A stretch of 23,709 nt of DNA from Actinomycetota bacterium (GCA_018894655.1 JAHIPE010000112.1:1-23709), one strand, 5' to 3'. Shown: positions 1 through 7,234, counted from the stretch's first letter. Program-made: numbers and translations. The notes: a model not told the origin generated them from the letters alone.

Positions 1-709
1 GAGCTGACATGCTGTACATCCTACAATCGGTTTTCTCGTCTTGCGTGAGAGCCATGTCTGCAATGGTTCACACGATCCGTCCGTTACCATCCTGAAAAGG
101 GTGAATGGACACAAACCAGAAATGAGCGATTGCGGCGCGCACGAGGCCGTCCAATTTGCCTTGAGGTGTTTGGAACCACTCCAGGAATTCGTCCATCATC
201 CCATCGACGTTCTCTGCGGGCGGAGCTTCATAGTGAACCGTTTCTTTTCCAACTGGGCTAGACACCACTCGCATTGGCTCTTCGCCGCTGCGCCAGTCCC
301 CAGTAATGATCTTGGTTATCCCTGAGTATCCGGTTGGAAACAATGCAGCTTGCCATCCCTTGAGCCGTTGGGCAGTGAGAGCATCTGCATGATTCCGAGT
401 CGCGTCTATAAGCATGTCAACCAAGCCCTCTATGTGCCTTTGTGTTGATGGCAATCCAGCCGTCGGCAAGCCTAGCCTACGAGCTACCGACGAGCGCACC
501 GTTGCACGGTTGAGTCTTTCGCCTTCTATTGCCGCCGTTGTGAGCGCTTCCTCAGTGAGTACATTCGCTTGTGCCTCCAATTCAAAAAAATCGGCAAGAC
601 CAAGGATCTTCCCTTGGGCCTTTCTTGCCTCCCCTAGAGGGTGTAATAGGCGTTCGCTGTCCCAGTTAAAGTGAGGCCACGAATTGGTCTGCCAGATGTA
701 TCGAGCCAT
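1..709 (-). pseudogene. Fic-domain protein (DUF4172-type N-terminus), interrupted by an in-frame stop; runs off the left edge
   Basis: Fic proteins transfer AMP or related groups from nucleotides onto target proteins. The start at 709 follows a good GGAGG site. The N-terminus (YIWQTNSWPHFNWD) resembles the DUF4172 domain found before Fic domains, and the Fic core motif HPFQDGNGR lies at the end of the open frame. The next codons read Ile-Val-TGA (stop at 68-70). After the stop the same frame continues to position 2 as TIADMAL...YSMSA, which is what an intact family member has there. The TGA therefore sits on the second arginine of HPFxDGNGRxxR, a residue that contacts the nucleotide phosphates; one CGA-to-TGA transition explains it. 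Other genes here use TGA as an ordinary stop, so recoding is unlikely. A sequencing error or a truncated product remains possible. Confidence 0.8.
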
Positions 710-739
710 TTAGAACCTCCGAATGGGCAATTTTATGGT

Positions 740-774
740 CCGAATAATCAAATTATTCGGGTCAAAATATGACC
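740..774. promoter_or_regulatory. Two adjacent inverted repeats upstream of the fic gene (candidate operator)
   Basis: Positions 740-760 hold 9-bp perfect arms CCGAATAAT / ATTATTCGG separated by 3 nt. Positions 760-774 hold 5-bp arms GGTCA / TGACC separated by 5 nt. A further GGGTCAAA lies just beyond, near 793. The repeats sit about 30-65 bp upstream of the fic start in A+T-rich sequence, as expected for promoter and operator. Which regulator binds is unknown. Confidence 0.5.
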
Positions 775-1375
775 TTATTATGCAGTATTAACGGGTCAAA
801 GTCAAGACGGCGGTTTTGTTGTGATCCGATAGCCGAGCGCTTCAGCGCTACTTGATGGACGCCTTCAGGGGCGTTGGCAGGGTGTCGAGCGAGGCAGATA
901 TATGGCTTCGATCAATCTGACTGAGCTCTGCAACGGATGCGCCACCTGCCGCGCAGAAGCCGCAGCGCCTGCACTGAACAACATAGACGGGTTAAACAAC
1001 TCACGGAGTTGCACTCTCGGCGCAAAGGCCGCGACGCACAAACCGCACCCCATGCACGTCTTGCAAGAATCGCTCGGCGCCTTTCGTGGTTTGATTGCTT
1101 TGCTGGTACCTCAATCTGTTCCATGTAGTGGAGAAGATCAGAGTCGCCGAAGAGCTCTATTGTACTTATCAAAATCGAAAGTGTCTGGCCCAAAATCGCT
1201 AGTAGATACAAGGCATATTTGCGCCTTCGCTCATAATCGTGTCGTAGAAATCTCGCATGGTATGAAAGGAATTAGTTTGCATCTCGTTTGCATAACAACT
1301 GCAGTTTCTACTCTGACATATACTTATTGACCGAGTTCAATGTGCAGAAAAACCCATGGGCGAGGCATTTGTTAG
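775..1375. other. Gene-poor stretch; no supported gene
   Basis: About 600 bases without a convincing coding region. On the minus strand one frame is open from about 1270 to 912 and reads like a short hydrophobic then arginine-rich peptide (around YALYLLAILGQTLSILIS). It has only a TTG start at 1211, no clear ribosome binding site and no recognised domain. In another minus-strand frame near 1020-1067 a ferredoxin-like CKTCMGCGLC appears but is not continued by CP or a second cluster motif. This may be decayed coding sequence left by an older insertion. Confidence 0.4.
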
Positions 1376-1437
1376 TGGCGGAGGGAGAGGGATTCGAACC
1401 CCCGGAGCCGGTGAAGGCTCAACGGTTTTCAAGACCG
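1376..1437. repeat. Left attachment-site copy: 3' part of tRNA-Ser duplicated
   Basis: Identical over 62 bp to 7444-7505, covering the tRNA 3' CCA end, T arm, variable arm and anticodon loop; identity stops in the anticodon stem. Just past the repeat edge, 1420-1440 has perfect 7-bp arms CAACGGT / ACCGTTG around the 7-nt anticodon-loop sequence. The tRNA copy is not symmetric there (its second arm is ACCGCCG). Such symmetry around an anticodon loop is what a tyrosine-recombinase core site looks like, and it suggests strand exchange within the loop. Confidence 0.85.
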
Positions 1438-1446
1438 TTGAAGTTC

Positions 1447-1496
1447 GTACCATCCTGTACCGTCTGGTATCATCCAGTCCCATCTAGTACCACGCA
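1447..1496. repeat. Five tandem degenerate decamers next to the attachment site
   Basis: Units are GTACCATCCT, GTACCGTCTG, GTATCATCCA, GTCCCATCTA and GTACCACGCA, consensus about GTACCATCYN, with an exact 10-bp period. The array starts 10 nt beyond the attachment copy, inside the element. A period of one helical turn puts every copy on the same DNA face, as expected for cooperative binding of a recombinase arm domain or an excisionase. The sequence does not show which protein uses it. Confidence 0.7.
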
Positions 1497-1546
1497 GTAT
1501 GTTGGCATCATATTGGTAAAATGCTGGCACTTCCAGTGGACTCCAC

Positions 1547-1582
1547 GTATCACCAATGATACAGTTGTATCATAAACGATAC
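1547..1582. promoter_or_regulatory. Two palindromic operator-like sites upstream of the MNT gene
   Basis: GTATCACCAATGATAC (1547-1562) and GTATCATAAACGATAC (1567-1582) start exactly 20 bp apart, two helical turns. They end 17 bp before the MNT start codon. The MNT protein has an N-terminal winged helix, so autoregulation of the two-gene operon is the simplest reading. This is inferred from position and symmetry. Confidence 0.6.
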
Positions 1583-1599
1583 ATTTCTAGAGGAGCGCC

Positions 1600-2205
1600 A
1601 TGAGAATAAAGCGACCGCTGGATGACCTGTTCAGCAACCGGAACAACGTACGGGTTCTCCGCCAAATGATCCTCTACCCATCTTCCGTTATGACAGGAAG
1701 GGGCATTGCGAGAGAGCTCGGGATGAGCCATGCCACGTGCATAAGGTCCCTCAATACGCAAGTCAACACTGGCATTCTGACAAGGAGGCGGGTCGGGAAC
1801 AGCGCTACATACGAAATAGCCAGGGACTCGGTGCTGTACACAGATATACTGGAGCCCGCCTTTCGAGCGGAAGCGAGATTACTCAAGCAGCTTGCCGATA
1901 CCGTGCTGTGCGGTATCAAGGGGAAGGTTCTGGCGGCTTATCTTTTTGGAAGCGTTGCCCGCGGAGATGACACCCTTTCCAGCGATGTGGACGTTCTCGT
2001 GCTGATCAAGGAGTCTGGCGACAAGGCGGCTGTCGAGAAGGCGCTCGCGCAAAACAAGGAAGATGCCTACAGGCTCTACCGTTTGGGTGTCAGCGCCATA
2101 GTCTATGATAAGGACGAGTATGACCGAATGAAGGCGGAGAAAAACCCCTTAATCGAAGAAGTAATGAGAGAAGGCATCTTACTCGCTGGCAAAGAGGTAC
2201 GTTAG
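1600..2205 (+). CDS. MNT-type nucleotidyltransferase with N-terminal winged helix (antitoxin-like)
   Basis: 201 aa. Residues about 15-75 form a winged-helix DNA-binding region (TGRGIARELGMSHATCIRSL, then a basic wing TRRRVGNSATYEI). Residues 117-131 carry the minimal nucleotidyltransferase signature GS-x-x-RG...SDVD, with the catalytic Gly-Ser and two aspartates intact. In characterised MNT/HEPN (MntA/HepT) pairs the MNT protein is the antitoxin and inactivates the HEPN toxin by adding adenylate groups. The start at 1600 has GAGGAG just upstream. The stop codon directly abuts the HEPN start, so the two are translated as a pair. The fused DNA-binding domain and the two upstream palindromes suggest it also represses its own operon. 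Confidence 0.85.
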   Translation: MRIKRPLDDLFSNRNNVRVLRQMILYPSSVMTGRGIARELGMSHATCIRSLNTQVNTGILTRRRVGNSATYEIARDSVLYTDILEPAFRAEARLLKQLADTVLCGIKGKVLAAYLFGSVARGDDTLSSDVDVLVLIKESGDKAAVEKALAQNKEDAYRLYRLGVSAIVYDKDEYDRMKAEKNPLIEEVMREGILLAGKEVR

Positions 2206-2607
2206 GTGGTCAAGAAGTACCGAACGAAGAAGGCCGGCGAATCCCAGGTCCGCCAGTTCAAAAGCAAGGCTCTTCAGTATCAGAAGGCCATGAGCCTGGC
2301 TTATGAATCAGGACTCTGGGACGCGGCCGTCTCTAACGCGGTGCATGCTGTAATCCTCATGGCAAACGCCGTTACCGGCAGGGAATCAGGGGAGTACTAT
2401 GCTGACAAAGACCATGCCCAGGCCCCCGAATACCTGAAGGAGATTGTAGGGCCGGATGCCTCGAAGGCCAAGGAACAGATGGCTCAGGTGCTCAACATGA
2501 AAGGCATGGTTGAATACGAGGCAAGAGGTTGCACCCAAAGGGACGCGGCTGGCGCGACAAAACGGGTCGAGCGGTTCTTCTCCTGGGCTGAAAAGGTAAT
2601 ACCGTGA
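2206..2607 (+). CDS. HEPN-domain protein (toxin-like partner of the MNT protein)
   Basis: 133 aa, all-helical HEPN-like protein starting with GTG immediately after the upstream stop codon, with a GAGG site overlapping the end of the MNT gene. The first half (LWDAAVSNAVHAVILMANAV, then YYADKDHAQAPEYLKEI) follows the HEPN pattern. The canonical RNase motif RX4-6H of HepT toxins is not visible. The corresponding C-terminal part reads MVEYEARGCTQRDA, which resembles small MNT-associated HEPN proteins that have an EY..R motif. It may be a ribonuclease with a variant active site or a non-catalytic subunit. The family call rests on context and overall pattern. Confidence 0.7.
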   Translation: MVKKYRTKKAGESQVRQFKSKALQYQKAMSLAYESGLWDAAVSNAVHAVILMANAVTGRESGEYYADKDHAQAPEYLKEIVGPDASKAKEQMAQVLNMKGMVEYEARGCTQRDAAGATKRVERFFSWAEKVIP

Positions 2608-2618
2608 TCTACGGGGCA

Positions 2619-2639
2619 ATGTTAAGATGTTGCTAACAT
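2619..2639. promoter_or_regulatory. Inverted repeat upstream of the XRE-methyltransferase operon (candidate operator)
   Basis: ATGTTGCTAACAT (2627-2639) has 5-bp arms ATGTT / AACAT around 3 nt, and is preceded 8 bp upstream by another half-site ATGTTA (2619-2624). It lies in the 93-bp A+T-rich gap before the methyltransferase start. The XRE-type helix-turn-helix on that methyltransferase is an obvious candidate to bind here; this is inference. Confidence 0.45.
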
Positions 2640-2700
2640 ATGAGTATTTTAGAGCCACGCACAACCCCGACTCACTGAGATGACAAGAAAAGGCCCGCTA

Positions 2701-4557
2701 ATGAACGAGAACCGTAGATCACTGGAAAAGAATAGCGGTGCCTCTGGAAACTGTAACCAACTGGGGACACGAATTCGAGAGTTTAGAACGAAAGCAGGGC
2801 TATCTCGAGCAGAATTCGCAAATGAACTGCATGTTAGCCAGACAACTATACTCCGATGGGAAAACGGGACTTCTAAACCAACTCGAGCTGCAGCACTCAA
2901 GCTCGAGGAGTTGGGATTTCCCCCCTTGGTCGAAAATGAGACAAAAGTTGTGTCAACTCCTCGGCTGACACTTATCGCAAGTAGGCCCGACTACGAACCT
3001 CTATTAGCTGCTTCGCACTTGCGGCAGGAACTGAATGGTAGATTGCCTGGGACAATCGCGATTGGCAACAACGAGTATGCGTTCGAACCCGCTCCTTATG
3101 TAATAAATGGTCCCGAAGATCAGCTTGATTTTTTTAGTTTCTTGTTTGAGATCCAATGTAATCGCCGGTTCCGTGGTTCTACAGACGACTTTGTGCGGCG
3201 TTTGTCCTCTGTATCCCACCTTGAAGAGATTCTCACGCCTCCATCTCAATCTTTGCTTGAAAACTCAAAGAAGTCTTCAAAACACTGGAACCCTAACTAT
3301 GGGTCACATGGTTGGCACCGATACGTTGGTCGATTCCCTCCCCAGCTCGTTAGGGCACTAATCAACCATTTCAGTTGTGGCTCTGAGGAAGTCGTTCTGG
3401 ATCCCTTTTGCGGAAGTGGTACGACACTGGTCGAAGCTCGTCTTCTGGGTCACAAAGCGATTGGCATTGACGTCTGCCCACTTTCTTGCCTGATAAGCAG
3501 ATCAAAGAGTCAATTCCCCTACGCTGCCAATTCGATCCAGGACACCCTCATTAAACTTACTCGGTTCTATGAGAGGAAATGGGGTGATTTCGCTCAAAGC
3601 CGGGATGTTAACCAGATTCCACATGAACATATTCTGAGTAGAAGAGGTAACCAGATACTTGAATTCTCGAACTACACCAAGTGGTTGATACCAAGAGCAT
3701 TGCTTGGGACATCAATTGTGATGGAATTCATCACTAGCATTGAGGGGTACGAGAGAGACGCCTTAGCCTGTGCTCTCTCTGCTTCAATGCGCAGTATTGG
3801 AAATGTAGATGTTGACGTTGTCAGAGCTGAATACAGTAAGCAGCCCCGAGATAAAGTGGATGTCATGTCGTTGGTCACGCGTGCAATGAATCGGATGGCA
3901 CGTGACATAGACCGAATGAATACTACTCATGCAGACATCTTATCCAGTCCGACAGACATTGAAGTCATTGAAAGTAGCGTGCTCGACGCTGCATTGCCTG
4001 CTGAATCTGTTGACTTCGTGATTACATCTCCTCCCTATGGGATTGAATCAATTAGTTACCTTAGAACGCATCTGTTGAGTTATCGTTGTCTTTTCCCTAT
4101 CCTCAAACACGACCCCTATGGATTCAATGAGAAAATTATCGGTTCCGAATATCTCACGCCTAACGGGCATCTGATCAGTCATGAAATCCCTCCGAATGTC
4201 GGTAAAACATTTGTGACCTTCTTTGATGAAGTTAGGGACAACGCCAAGACCAAACATGATATCAACCGCATGAGTATGATGATGAAGTTCTTTTCTGACA
4301 TGGACGATTTTGCAAAACTGCTGCGCAGGTGGTTAAAACCTGGTGGTCGTATTGCATTTGTGGTCGGGAATAAACGTCTCGGCCAGCACATCATTCCAAC
4401 TGACAAGATAATTGAGGAGATTTTCTCGTCATATTCGTTGAACCTTGACCGGGCATATAGTCATAAACTCAAATGCAACAACAGCAACTCAGAAGTCCCT
4501 TGGCAGGAACGTACAATCCAAAACGATTCGATCATGATGTTCACTAAGGGTGGTTAA
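2701..4557 (+). CDS. DNA methyltransferase with N-terminal XRE-family helix-turn-helix
   Basis: 618 aa from the ATG at 2701, chosen over an upstream in-frame ATG at 2680 because AAAAGG lies 7 nt before 2701. Residues about 21-75 are an XRE/Cro-type helix-turn-helix (TRIREFRTKAGLSRAEFANE, then VSQTTILRWENGTSKP). The methyltransferase part has HRYVGRFPPQLV (about 206-217), the S-adenosylmethionine-binding motif I DPFCGSGTT (234-242), GIDVCPL (255-261) and the catalytic motif IV TSPPY (442-446). Motif IV of this type belongs to amino-methyltransferases (N6-adenine or N4-cytosine). About 200 residues separate motifs I and IV, long enough for a target-recognition or accessory region. First gene of a three-gene operon with a nuclease and a second methyltransferase. 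The fused helix-turn-helix probably replaces a separate control protein. Confidence 0.88.
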   Translation: MNENRRSLEKNSGASGNCNQLGTRIREFRTKAGLSRAEFANELHVSQTTILRWENGTSKPTRAAALKLEELGFPPLVENETKVVSTPRLTLIASRPDYEPLLAASHLRQELNGRLPGTIAIGNNEYAFEPAPYVINGPEDQLDFFSFLFEIQCNRRFRGSTDDFVRRLSSVSHLEEILTPPSQSLLENSKKSSKHWNPNYGSHGWHRYVGRFPPQLVRALINHFSCGSEEVVLDPFCGSGTTLVEARLLGHKAIGIDVCPLSCLISRSKSQFPYAANSIQDTLIKLTRFYERKWGDFAQSRDVNQIPHEHILSRRGNQILEFSNYTKWLIPRALLGTSIVMEFITSIEGYERDALACALSASMRSIGNVDVDVVRAEYSKQPRDKVDVMSLVTRAMNRMARDIDRMNTTHADILSSPTDIEVIESSVLDAALPAESVDFVITSPPYGIESISYLRTHLLSYRCLFPILKHDPYGFNEKIIGSEYLTPNGHLISHEIPPNVGKTFVTFFDEVRDNAKTKHDINRMSMMMKFFSDMDDFAKLLRRWLKPGGRIAFVVGNKRLGQHIIPTDKIIEEIFSSYSLNLDRAYSHKLKCNNSNSEVPWQERTIQNDSIMMFTKGG

Positions 4558-4569
4558 GGAAGATTGAGA

Positions 4570-5082
4570 ATGCGTGAGGATGAGATACATTATTCTGTCA
4601 GATCCTTTTTGAAGAGTCGCGATTGGCATTTAATAGCAGGACAATACCCTAATGGTTCTGATGACGAACTGCTGGCGCTCAACATTATGGATCCGGAACT
4701 TGCGCGTGATGACAGTCCAGATCACCGACGCCATAGCATGAACAAGCTTGTGCCCGATCTAGTTGCACTCAAGGACGCCACCTTGCTGATAGTTGAGATG
4801 AAACCCTCCTATTCAAAGTCAGATGAAGAGAAGCTGCTTGAAATCCTTGGTGACCGCCGCACGGATTTGATACGGGCGCTCCGTGAGCTCTTTGCTTTGC
4901 TGAAGATCAACACTTCTGTTGAAGTATCTGAGCTCTTGGTTGTGCCTTGCCAAGGCATGACCTCTGGAGCCACACGGCCTACAAGAATTGATTTTGGGTA
5001 CTTCGATGTTAGGGGCATTGGAGATGTTGCCTTCACGAAGCCTTCGTCTATTAATACACCCGAACTAGAAAGCTTGAGTTGA
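4570..5082 (+). CDS. Small PD-(D/E)XK nuclease-like protein, probable restriction subunit
   Basis: 170 aa from the ATG at 4570; AAGGAAG ends 7 nt before it, a better fit than the in-frame TTG at 4564. A complete PD-(D/E)XK motif is visible: VPDL (P62, D63) then 12 residues to EMK (E76, K78), with hydrophobic strand residues LLIV before the glutamate. An acidic N-terminal helix (E3, D4, E5) could supply the usual first glutamate. It starts 12 nt after the XRE-methyltransferase and overlaps the next methyltransferase start, so translational coupling is likely. At this size it has a catalytic core but little room for a recognition domain, so it may depend on a methyltransferase or the convergent gene for specificity. 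Confidence 0.72.
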   Translation: MREDEIHYSVRSFLKSRDWHLIAGQYPNGSDDELLALNIMDPELARDDSPDHRRHSMNKLVPDLVALKDATLLIVEMKPSYSKSDEEKLLEILGDRRTDLIRALRELFALLKINTSVEVSELLVVPCQGMTSGATRPTRIDFGYFDVRGIGDVAFTKPSSINTPELESLS

Positions 5083-6254
5083 AGACAAAGATGCCCAGGG
5101 CGACTATGCTAGACAGAATCCAGTCTTCAGATTGGGACTGTCTCGATTGTGATACACAGTACCTAACACATGCCATACACAGATACTCAGGCAAATTCAT
5201 TCCGCAAATCGCTCGCCAAGCTATTGAGATATTGACAGAACCTGGAGATAAAGTCCTTGATCCTTACTGCGGATCAGGCACAACTCTTTTGGAATGTGCA
5301 TTGCTATCAAGGCATTCGATCGGAATCGACCTGAGCCCGCTCGCTGTGATGATTTCAAGAGTAAAGACAACGCCCGTTGGACATGCCATTCTAGAAGACC
5401 TCCTAGAAAGGCAGATGAATGCACTTGACCCTCTTTTGCAGCGAAGTCAGCCTTCGTTATTTACAAATAGTCATGACAATCTAGGTCTTATGAGCGAGAA
5501 GGTCATCGGTGATTGGCGATGGACCGACCCGTGGTATGTGAAATGGTTCTTTGATTCGCCAAGATTTGAACTCATAGCCATTCACCAAGTAGTTATGTCT
5601 GAACCCGACCCACTATGCAGGGACGTTCTATTGGTTGCTTTTAGCGATATTCTAAGAAGCAGCAGTAGGGCTCACGGCGGTTATCCAAATGTAATGTTCG
5701 ACAAGCGCAAGTCAGAATCATCACCGGTCACCGCTCGATATCTTGCTCGGTTAGCAGAAATCATTCGCTCTATTGACACACTTGATGGAGCATTTGACAA
5801 AGAATACCAGCCAGAGGTCCTTTTGGGCGATGCACAGTCTATTCCGATGTCTGACGCGACCGTGGATGCCGTAATCACCCATCCTCCTTATGTTGGCAGC
5901 ATCCCGTATGCGGAATATGGTGTGCTAAGTCTTGTCTGGCTCGGTTATGATCCGCGCGAGCTCGACAGGATTCTTACAGGCGGGAAACGCCAGACCAAGG
6001 ATGTCGTAGATCGTTTCCGCAACGGTTTTGATCGCATGATTTCCGAATCACATAGAGTTCTTAAACCAAATAAGATGATGTTCATGCTTCTGGGGAATCC
6101 GACCGTTAAAGGTCAAGTCATTGATTTGACCGAAATGGCAATTGCTATAGCTACCGGAATTGGTTTTTCAGTCTATGCCGTTCAAGTCAGGCGCGGCAAG
6201 AACCGTCGAGCAAATCTTATGGGGCATGAGAGCCTGCTATTCCTGCGTAAGTAA
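5079..6254 (+). CDS. Second DNA methyltransferase of the cluster (THPPY motif IV)
   Basis: 391 aa from a TTG at 5079 that overlaps the upstream stop by 3 nt; an ATG at 5091 (387 aa) is an equally reasonable start. THAIHRYSGKFIPQIARQAI (30-49), motif I DPYCGSGTT (61-69) and GIDLSPLAVMISR (82-94) align closely with the first methyltransferase, so the two are distant paralogues. Motif IV reads THPPY (267-271): His replaces the usual Ser, Asp or Asn before PPY. Two different methyltransferases beside a nuclease are typical of systems with an asymmetric recognition sequence, where each strand needs its own enzyme. It lacks the N-terminal helix-turn-helix. The 3' end converges on the next gene with only 17 bp between them. 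Confidence 0.85.
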   Translation: MKTKMPRATMLDRIQSSDWDCLDCDTQYLTHAIHRYSGKFIPQIARQAIEILTEPGDKVLDPYCGSGTTLLECALLSRHSIGIDLSPLAVMISRVKTTPVGHAILEDLLERQMNALDPLLQRSQPSLFTNSHDNLGLMSEKVIGDWRWTDPWYVKWFFDSPRFELIAIHQVVMSEPDPLCRDVLLVAFSDILRSSSRAHGGYPNVMFDKRKSESSPVTARYLARLAEIIRSIDTLDGAFDKEYQPEVLLGDAQSIPMSDATVDAVITHPPYVGSIPYAEYGVLSLVWLGYDPRELDRILTGGKRQTKDVVDRFRNGFDRMISESHRVLKPNKMMFMLLGNPTVKGQVIDLTEMAIAIATGIGFSVYAVQVRRGKNRRANLMGHESLLFLRK

Positions 6255-6271
6255 TCATTAACTCATTGCGA

Positions 6272-7234
6272 CTATAGTTCTCCACCATTTAGATAATCAT
6301 CAACAAACATGATTCCGTCCGACGCTAACCTAAACAATCGGACATCCTTCCGTGACCGATGTGCCACTTCGTGCCATTCATCTGTAGTGATATTCGGAAA
6401 GTGCAGAATGATGTGGCGGTGTGGGTTACGCATGCCTCCACAATAAAGATAGGAGTACAACATGGCCGCTCCGGCGTATGGGTCGGAGCGGATATAGTTC
6501 ATACCGATGTTGTACAGCACTACATCTTCATGGTCCTCACAATGCAGATCATAACCAGTCTGTGCCTCAAGGTCTGTCTTCTTAAGTATCTGCACAGATG
6601 GTGGTGGCTGATCGTACTGCTCTGGCTTTGTCACTTTTTCCTTGATAAAGGCTTCTCCTTCTTCTTCTTGCTCCTGTTCGAAGGCAGAATTCATAATTGC
6701 ACTATTAAGACCTTCGAGGCCGCGCAGGTCATAGTGCGAAAAGAACATCTCAAGATAGTCGATAACCCTCGAATCCTTTGAGGGGTCCTTTATCAGTTCA
6801 TAATGATCATCCACCGGCCAATTGATGATCGTAACGGCCGTATCTTCAATTATTGCCATCTGCTCGAGTGCATAAAACAATCTTAGATTCATATATCGAG
6901 GCCCCTGCGTCTTCCCGCCGTGCTTATAAGCAGCGTATGGGCCAAAATAGACAACTGGAATCTGCATCTGCGCAGCAGCAGCGAGACGAGCAAACCGTTG
7001 TCCGACATTATGTCCACTTGGAACTTCACTGGTTCTTTCAAGGACAAGAATTGGTTTCCCATCATCAACTAGGACAATGTCCGGTCGGTCGTAGGCCAGG
7101 GCCTCCGCTAGCAAGGGTGGTGCCAGCTCGCCTGAGCCTGGGAAAGGTTTTAGCACAGCGTCGCTCAGGTGTTCCGGGTTTAGTCCTTGAAACCACAAAC
7201 CTTCTTGAAGGCTGTCATAGTAGATAGTGAACAT
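6272..7234 (-). CDS. Putative nuclease-like protein (degenerate PD...ExT motif), unknown function
   Basis: 320 aa from the ATG at 7234; the frame extends 22 codons further upstream, but that stretch looks non-coding, whereas GAGGGGG and AAGG precede 7234. Residues 50-68 read RPDIVLVDDGKPILVLERT, the strand-turn-strand layout of PD-(D/E)XK enzymes with D52 and E66 in place but Thr68 where Lys is normal. The next stretch, SGHNVGQRFARLAAAAQ then IPVVYFGPY, has the Q-rich helix and strand often following that core. A glutamate-rich linker (about 186-196) leads to a C-terminal region with PHRHIILHFPNI (271-282). I recognise no named family. Facing the methyltransferase-nuclease operon inside the same island suggests it is part of that system, perhaps the main restriction or recognition subunit. 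Confidence 0.6.
   Translation of the reverse strand: MFTIYYDSLQEGLWFQGLNPEHLSDAVLKPFPGSGELAPPLLAEALAYDRPDIVLVDDGKPILVLERTSEVPSGHNVGQRFARLAAAAQMQIPVVYFGPYAAYKHGGKTQGPRYMNLRLFYALEQMAIIEDTAVTIINWPVDDHYELIKDPSKDSRVIDYLEMFFSHYDLRGLEGLNSAIMNSAFEQEQEEEGEAFIKEKVTKPEQYDQPPPSVQILKKTDLEAQTGYDLHCEDHEDVVLYNIGMNYIRSDPYAGAAMLYSYLYCGGMRNPHRHIILHFPNITTDEWHEVAHRSRKDVRLFRLASDGIMFVDDYLNGGEL

Noticed and set aside
68..70. TGA read as an amino acid (alternative code or selenocysteine)
   Set aside because: TGA is a normal stop for several genes here, the expected residue is arginine, and no SECIS-like hairpin was identified in the 67 nt that follow.
865..1330. Overlapping open frames on both strands, including a ferredoxin-like CKTCMGCGLC on the minus strand
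   Set aside because: The motif is isolated, lacks the following Cys-Pro and a second cluster, and no frame has a ribosome binding site.
1447..1506. CRISPR array
   Set aside because: The repeats are 10-bp, degenerate and contiguous with no spacers.
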